From NCBI RefSeq assembly GCF_030209445.1, contig NZ_JARVSD010000024.1, forward strand, positions 1-64,000: 64,000 nucleotides of DNA. The letters run 5' to 3'. Positions within the stretch are counted from its first letter, which is position 1. The number at the start of each line of letters is the position of its first letter. Origin of the DNA: Promicromonospora sp. MEB111. Lineage in GTDB: Bacteria; Actinomycetota; Actinomycetes; Actinomycetales; Cellulomonadaceae. Shown here one piece after another: positions 60,030 to 64,000 of this stretch. The position numbers were made by a program, and so were the translations under genes. Under the pieces are notes generated by a model that searched no databases, had not been told where the DNA came from, and was given only the letters and a program-made list of their open reading frames with translations.

Positions 60030-60581
60030 CTACTGGTGGCCGGACGGGCGGCCGTCGACCAGAAAACGCTCGACCGCCCGGCGGGACCGCAGCCGGTGGA
60101 ACGTCAGGTGGGCGTTCGCGGGGTCGGTCATCGCGGCGCCGTAGCGCTCGGGGTGGCGCTTCCGCTGGTCCCACGACCACCGGACGATCGTGCCCTCCCG
60201 CCAGGGCGCGAGCGCGTCGCCCCAGGGCTGACGGTTGCCCGTGCCCGGCCACAGCTCGGCGCGGCTCACCGCGAGCGACAGCGTGCGCCAATACACCTGG
60301 GCGAGCACGATCGGCGTCGGCGGGTCGAGCCAGACCACCGTGTCGGCGCGCGCCCAGATCGCGGGCTGGAGGCTCGAGTAGTTGCCGTCGACCACCCACG
60401 CCTCGTCGGTGATCACGCGCTCCGTGTCCCGCACGAAGTCCTCCTGCGGGCGCGGGTTCCACCCCGGGCCCCAGTAGAGCGCGTCCAGCTCCACGTGCCG
60501 GACGTCGAGGCGTGCCGCCAGCCGTCGCGCGAACGTGGACTTGCCCGACCCGGCTGCGCCGACCACCGACACCCTGTGCAC
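60030..60581 (-). CDS. P-loop nucleotide kinase-like protein (FlaR/topology-modulation type)
   Basis: A 183-residue protein with Walker A GAAGSGKSTFARRLA near residue 8, then HVELDALYWGPGWNPRP near 29, VVDGNYSSLQPAIWARADTV near 63 and WLDPPTPIVLAQVYWRTL near 83. This pattern belongs to the adenylate-kinase-like group often labelled 'DNA topology modulation protein FlaR'; the reaction is not established. It has a GTG start and heads an operon with the two 63-residue paralogs. Confidence 0.8.
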   Translation of the reverse strand: MHRVSVVGAAGSGKSTFARRLAARLDVRHVELDALYWGPGWNPRPQEDFVRDTERVITDEAWVVDGNYSSLQPAIWARADTVVWLDPPTPIVLAQVYWRTLSLAVSRAELWPGTGNRQPWGDALAPWREGTIVRWSWDQRKRHPERYGAAMTDPANAHLTFHRLRSRRAVERFLVDGRPSGHQ

Positions 60582-60831
60582 CGGACGACGTTAGCCCGGC
60601 CGCGCGCCCGAGCCATCCGTATTTTCGACGTGCCCGGCCTCGTCGTGCGGGGCGTCCGGCGGAATGCGACCTCGGAAAGACCAGTTGACCAGGGCATATA
60701 TCACCCGCGAGGTCTTGCATCCCCGGGCCGTCATGGGCTGGACTTGGGACCGCGCCCACCGGCGCTTGCCCTCGTGGCCATCGAACGAGCCCACAACACC
60801 CCTTGCAGGCAGCCCAGAAGGAGAAAAATCG

Positions 60832-61257
60832 ATGTCTGAGAACGAGACATTGCGTGCGGAACGGTTCGCATCCGGCAAGGCGGCCCTCGACGCGATCCAC
60901 GACGACGCGGGCCACGGGGTCATCGAGTCGCTGTCCGACATCGCTCCTGAGCTCGGGCACCAGATCGTCGCGTGGGGTTACGGAGACATCCTCTCCCGGC
61001 CCGGGCTGGAGCCCCAGCAGCGCCAGCTCGTGACCCTCGGGATCCTCACCGCGATGGGGGGCAGCGAACCGCAGCTCGAGGTGCACATCGGCGCCTCGCT
61101 CAACGTGGGGCTCACCCCGCAGCAGATCATCGAGGTCTTTCTGCACAGCTCCGTCTACTGCGGGTTCCCGCGGGCCCTGAACGCCGTCGCCGCCGCGAAG
61201 CGCGTGTTCGCCGAGCGCGGCCTGATGCCGCTGGCCGACGAGACCCACGAGGCCTGA
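60832..61257 (+). CDS. Carboxymuconolactone decarboxylase (CMD) family protein
   Basis: A 141-residue helical protein of the gamma-carboxymuconolactone decarboxylase type: RERQLVTLGILTAMGG-like QQRQLVTLGILTAMG near 62, EVHIGASLNVGLTPQQIIEV near 81 and CGFPRALNAV near 107. The CxxC redox pair of AhpD is missing, which points away from a peroxidase role. AAGGAG precedes the ATG by 8 bp. The 250-bp gap before it (60582-60831) includes TTGACC (60685) and ATATAT (60696), but at the wrong spacing to form one promoter. Confidence 0.85.
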   Translation: MSENETLRAERFASGKAALDAIHDDAGHGVIESLSDIAPELGHQIVAWGYGDILSRPGLEPQQRQLVTLGILTAMGGSEPQLEVHIGASLNVGLTPQQIIEVFLHSSVYCGFPRALNAVAAAKRVFAERGLMPLADETHEA

Positions 61258-61261
61258 GGGC

Positions 61262-62179
61262 CTAGAGGTACGCCACCCCGGTCAGCTCCTCCGCGGTCGT
61301 CCACAGCCGCCGCCCGACGGCGGGATCGGTCGCCTCGGCGGAGGCCCGCACCTCCGTGACACGCCCGCGGACCTCGCGGAACCCCGCAGGGCCGAAGAAC
61401 TGCCCGCCGCGCACCCCGCTCGCCGTCGCGGCGTGGAGCTGGGGGAGCGCGCCGGCCTCGACGGACTGGGTCACGAGCAGGCCGAGCCGCGCCGCCCACC
61501 GGCCGGCCCGGCCCCGGTCCTCCCAGGCGCGCGGCGTGAGGTTCGTGCCGGAGAGCCCGGGATGGGCGAGCGTGCTGAGCACCGGTGAGCCCGCGGCGCG
61601 CAAGCGGCGGTCCAGCTCGATGCCGAACACGGTGTTCGCGAGCTTCGACGCCCCGTAGGCCGGGGAGGCGCGGTAGCCGCGCTCGACCATGAGGTCGTCG
61701 AAGTCGAGGTGCGCGGTCTTGTGGGTGATCGAGCTGAGCGAGACGACGCGCGGTGCGTCCCCGCGGCCGAGCAGCGGGAGCAGCAGGCCGGTGAGCGCGA
61801 AGTGGCCCAGCAGGTTGGTGCCGAGGTGCAGCTCGAAGCCGTCGGACGTGGTCTGCCGCGGCCCCAGCAGCACGAGCCCGGCGTTGTTGACGAGCAGGTC
61901 GACCTGCCCGGTCTCCTCGGCGAGGCGGTCGGCGAACGTCCGCACCGACGCGAGCGCGGCGAGATCGAGTGCCCGTACCCGGAGCTTGGCGCCCGGTACG
62001 GCCGCGGCGATGGCGCGCGCGGCGTCGTCGCCCGCGGCGACGTTCCGGACGGCGAGGACGACGTCGGCGCCGTGCCGGGCGAGCTCGGTCGCGGTGACGA
62101 GCCCCAGGCCGGAGTTGGCCCCGGTCACCACGGCGAGCCGGCCGGTCTGGTCAGGGATGTCTGCTGCGTTCCAGGTCAT
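61262..62179 (-). CDS. Short-chain dehydrogenase/reductase
   Basis: A 305-residue NAD(P)-dependent oxidoreductase. Cofactor loop VVTGANSGLGLVTATELARHG near residue 19, NNAGLV near 96, catalytic Ser in VVSLSSITHK near 146 and YxxxK in AYGASKLANTVF near 176. It belongs to the retinol-dehydrogenase-like SDR set common in actinobacteria; substrate unknown. The start at ATG 62179 gives the normal N-terminus. It is divergent from an XRE regulator that probably controls it, and convergent with the CMD gene (4 bp apart). Confidence 0.9.
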   Translation of the reverse strand: MTWNAADIPDQTGRLAVVTGANSGLGLVTATELARHGADVVLAVRNVAAGDDAARAIAAAVPGAKLRVRALDLAALASVRTFADRLAEETGQVDLLVNNAGLVLLGPRQTTSDGFELHLGTNLLGHFALTGLLLPLLGRGDAPRVVSLSSITHKTAHLDFDDLMVERGYRASPAYGASKLANTVFGIELDRRLRAAGSPVLSTLAHPGLSGTNLTPRAWEDRGRAGRWAARLGLLVTQSVEAGALPQLHAATASGVRGGQFFGPAGFREVRGRVTEVRASAEATDPAVGRRLWTTAEELTGVAYL

Positions 62180-62282
62180 GGCCGGTGACGCTAGGCCGCT
62201 CCGGCCGGGCCTCACGCGTCCTCGCCTCCCTCGGTCTGCCAGGACCACCCTGCGTCCGTCCTCCAGGCGCACACTGGTGGGC

Positions 62283-63137
62283 ATGACGGCGGAGCAGACC
62301 TACGCGCGCGAGCTCGGCGACTTCCTGCGTGCCCGCCGGCAGCGCACCACGCCCGAGGACCTGGGGCTGGAGCCCGGCCCCCGACGCAAGGTCGACGGCC
62401 TGCGCCGCGAGGAGGTCGCGATGCTCGCGGGACTGAGCACCGACTACTACCAGCGCCTGGAGCAGGGCCGGAACGTGCGTCCGTCGGACGCCGTGCTCGA
62501 CTCGCTCGCCGACGCGCTGGAGCTCGACGAGATCGAGCGGCGGCACATGCTGATGCTCGCGCGGGCGACCCGGCAGCCCGCGGCGCCGCCCGTCCGGCGT
62601 CGGCAGGAGGCGGTGCCCGCGAGCACCGCGCGCCTGCTGGCGCACATGGGGGTGCCCGCCGTCGTGCTGGGCCGCCACCTCGACCTGCTCGCGTGGAACG
62701 ACCTCGCCGCCACACTGCTCGGCGACCCGGAGGCCTACCCGCCCGAACGCCGCAACTTCCTGACCGCCCTGTTCGACGAGGAAGGGATGCGGCTGCACTG
62801 CGCGGACTGGGAGACGACCGCCCTCGACTACATCGGGATGCTGCGCACCGCCGTCGCGGCCGACCCGGACCACCCGCGCGCCGTGGCCCTCGTGGGCGAG
62901 CTCAGCATCCGCAGCGCGGAGTTCCGCCGTTTGTGGGCGCGGCACGACGTGCGCGAGAGCGTGCACGGCGCCAAGCTGATCCACCACCCGCGGGTCGGCG
63001 ACATCGCGATGGAGTGGGACGCGTACCCGCTGCCCGGCAGCCCGGGCCCGGTCATGGTCGTGTTCACCCCGCAGCCCGGCGCCGCCGACGACCAGCTCCG
63101 CCTGCTCGGCTCGCTCAGCGACCTGGACGCCGGCTAG
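62283..63137 (+). CDS. XRE-family regulator with MmyB-like ligand-binding domain
   Basis: A 284-residue regulator. HTH about residues 10-80 (LGDFLRARRQRTTPEDLGL; RREEVAMLAGLSTDYYQRLE; RPSDAVLDSLADALELDE), then the MmyB-type ligand-binding domain (VPAVVLGRHLDLLAWNDLAA, RRNFLTALF, SAEFRRLWARHDVRE, HHPRVGDIAMEWDAY), which in this family binds fatty acids or similar small molecules. It is divergent from an SDR gene, a pairing seen very often in actinobacteria. Its stop overlaps the convergent HxlR stop by 4 bp. Confidence 0.92.
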   Translation: MTAEQTYARELGDFLRARRQRTTPEDLGLEPGPRRKVDGLRREEVAMLAGLSTDYYQRLEQGRNVRPSDAVLDSLADALELDEIERRHMLMLARATRQPAAPPVRRRQEAVPASTARLLAHMGVPAVVLGRHLDLLAWNDLAATLLGDPEAYPPERRNFLTALFDEEGMRLHCADWETTALDYIGMLRTAVAADPDHPRAVALVGELSIRSAEFRRLWARHDVRESVHGAKLIHHPRVGDIAMEWDAYPLPGSPGPVMVVFTPQPGAADDQLRLLGSLSDLDAG

Positions 63138-63514
63138 GGCCGGGGGAGCGCGTCGGCGTCGCGGTGCTCGACCAGCTCCGACCGCTCCCGCCTGAGCCGG
63201 TCCACGCCCCAGGCCCCGAGCGGCGCGAGCGCGGCGTTGAGCGTGCGGCCGTGCTCCGTCAGCGTGTACTCGACGCGCGGCGGCACCTCGGCGTGCACCC
63301 GCCGGTGCACCAGGCCGTCCGCCTCCATCTCGCGCAGGTGCTGGGTCAGCATCTTCTCGCTCACCCCGGGGAGCCCGCGCCGCAGCTCGGCGAACCGGCG
63401 CACGCCGTGCTCGTCGAGCTCCCAGAGGATCAGGCCCTTCCACTTGCCGCTGACCACGTCGAGCGCGGCGTCGATGCCGCAGATGTAGGGGCCGTTGCGG
63501 GGTGCCTTCGCCAT
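63134..63514 (-). CDS. HxlR-family transcriptional regulator
   Basis: A 126-residue winged-helix regulator with the family N-terminus CGIDAALDVVSGKWKGLILW (conserved Cys near residue 12) and helix LRRGLPGVSEKMLTQHLREM, wing RRVHAEVPPRVEYTLTEHG. The Cys suggests a thiol-based or aldehyde/quinone signal. It is divergent from a dehydrogenase gene with strong inverted repeats between them. Confidence 0.92.
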   Translation of the reverse strand: MAKAPRNGPYICGIDAALDVVSGKWKGLILWELDEHGVRRFAELRRGLPGVSEKMLTQHLREMEADGLVHRRVHAEVPPRVEYTLTEHGRTLNAALAPLGAWGVDRLRRERSELVEHRDADALPRP

Positions 63515-63533
63515 CGTGCGCTCCTCGGGTCGG

Positions 63534-63577
63534 GGTACGTACCAAGAGGTAAGTACCCCAGTAAATAGTGGGTACTT
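63534..63577. promoter_or_regulatory. HxlR operator region
   Basis: A 10-bp palindrome GGTACGTACC (63534-63543) is followed by AAGTACCC (63551-63558), inverted as GGGTACTT (63570-63577) around an A/T-rich 11-bp spacer. All share the half-site GTAC(C). They lie between the divergent HxlR and dehydrogenase starts and are the only A/T-enriched part of the region. Confidence 0.65.
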
Positions 63578-63639
63578 CCGCGATGGTACGTCGCCCGGTG
63601 AGCATGGTCAGGTCCCCACGACCTGAGGAGATCACCCGA

Positions 63640-64000
63640 ATGACCACCCCCGGAAGCACCGGCGTCACGGTGCTCGGACTGGGCGCGATGGGCAGCGCCC
63701 TGGCCGCCGCGCTGCTCGACGCCGGCCATCCCACCGCCGTCTGGAACCGCACCCCCGCCCGCGCCGCCGACCTGGTCGCCCGCGGGGCCACGGCGCCGTC
63801 GGACATCGCCGACGCCGTGACCGCCCACCGGCTGGTCGTCGTCTGCCTGCTCGACCACGCGTCCGTGCACGAGACGCTCGACCCCGTCATCGGCACGATG
63901 CGGGGGAGCGCGCTGGTCAACCTCACGACCACCACCCCGAACGAGGCCCGCGAGCTCGCCGCCTGGGCGGAGCGGCACGGTGTCGACCACCTTGACGGCG
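63640..64000 (+). CDS. NAD(P)-binding dehydrogenase/imine reductase, truncated at window edge
   Basis: The first 120 residues of a 6-phosphogluconate/3-hydroxyisobutyrate-dehydrogenase-like protein: Rossmann motif VTVLGLGAMGSALAAALLDA near residue 9, then AVWNRTPARAADLVARGA, where Asn-Arg suggests NADP preference. VVCLLDHASVHETLD and LVNLTTTTPNEARELAAWAE follow the pattern of imine reductases and related beta-hydroxyacid dehydrogenases. The ATG at 63640 has GAGGAG nine bases upstream. The gene runs off the right end. It is divergent from the HxlR gene that likely regulates it. Confidence 0.85.
   Translation, partial: MTTPGSTGVTVLGLGAMGSALAAALLDAGHPTAVWNRTPARAADLVARGATAPSDIADAVTAHRLVVVCLLDHASVHETLDPVIGTMRGSALVNLTTTTPNEARELAAWAERHGVDHLDG

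Noticed and set aside
60685-60702. TTGACC and ATATAT as a promoter for the CMD gene
   Set aside because: The two elements are only about 6 bp apart, far from the 16-18 bp needed.
1-64000. CRISPR arrays, insertion sequences, prophage genes, attachment sites
   Set aside because: I saw no regularly spaced direct repeats, transposase or integrase motifs, or phage structural genes. The only tRNA is followed by a terminator, with no integrase gene nearby.

Overview
The window is high-GC DNA with short intergenic gaps, many GTG starts, 4-bp start/stop overlaps and the gene order dnaK-grpE-dnaJ-hspR, all typical of Actinomycetota. The two family 3 glycosidases, a xylobiose-type ABC operon and the general gene set suggest a plant-polymer-degrading actinomycete of the Promicromonosporaceae/Cellulomonadaceae type; this placement is inferred from content and was not searched. 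I see no prophage, insertion sequence, CRISPR array or replication origin. No gene-free stretch reaches 300 bases.

Region by region: 1-4.6 kb carries an AGE-family sugar isomerase, an Rrf2 regulator, a TauE/SafE exporter and molybdenum cofactor genes (a MogA/MoaB protein converging on moaC-moaD). 4.66-8.3 kb is a TPP-riboswitch-controlled thiamine uptake operon (thiBPQ). 8.3-12.7 kb holds a NarL-type two-component system, small membrane proteins, an HxlR/DoxX pair and an M20 peptidase. 12.7-20.6 kb has a PrsW-type protease, cutC, pgi, a phosphotransferase-fold protein and an OmpR-type two-component system followed by an acidic repeat protein. 20.7-27.1 kb has an MlrC-like M81 peptidase and a GH3 enzyme flanked by two paralogous GNAT proteins. 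27.1-34.1 kb is a LacI-controlled sugar ABC operon ending in a second GH3 enzyme, laid out like the streptomycete xylobiose (bxl) locus. 34.1-40.4 kb contains an S4 RNA-binding protein, a large secreted subtilase, an M19 dipeptidase, small unknowns and a GNAT. 40.4-44.7 kb is the heat-shock operon with two HspR operator (HAIR) sites. 44.7-50.9 kb has a DUF1540 protein, a degenerate GGDEF protein, a 1183-residue sigma factor fused to a zinc-finger/membrane/extracellular module, upp and tadA. 50.9-57.9 kb has a histidine-methyltransferase-family/membrane protein pair, a sirtuin, a transglutaminase-like protein and a DUF4956-VTC-DUF4353 operon. 58.1-64 kb has tRNA-Ser(CGA), an LD-carboxypeptidase, a P-loop kinase followed by two tandem 63-residue paralogs, a CMD protein, an SDR/XRE pair and an HxlR regulator divergent from a truncated dehydrogenase gene.

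The most unusual non-coding signal is a set of long, nearly perfect intergenic hairpins (stems of 19-24 bp) placed at gene 3' ends. Three of them (12.7, 20.7 and 37.7 kb) share a stem formula YGTCAG-N5-CAGGTC-ACC in which the N5 segment changes between loci while base pairing is kept. Two others (25.9 and 34.1 kb) share CGTYGAGTGCTGGRTAT, again with compensating changes. In the convergent 25.9 kb case the hairpin contains the stop codons of both genes. These look like sequence families of bidirectional terminators or another structured element. The most unusual protein is the sigma factor fused to its own membrane anchor.
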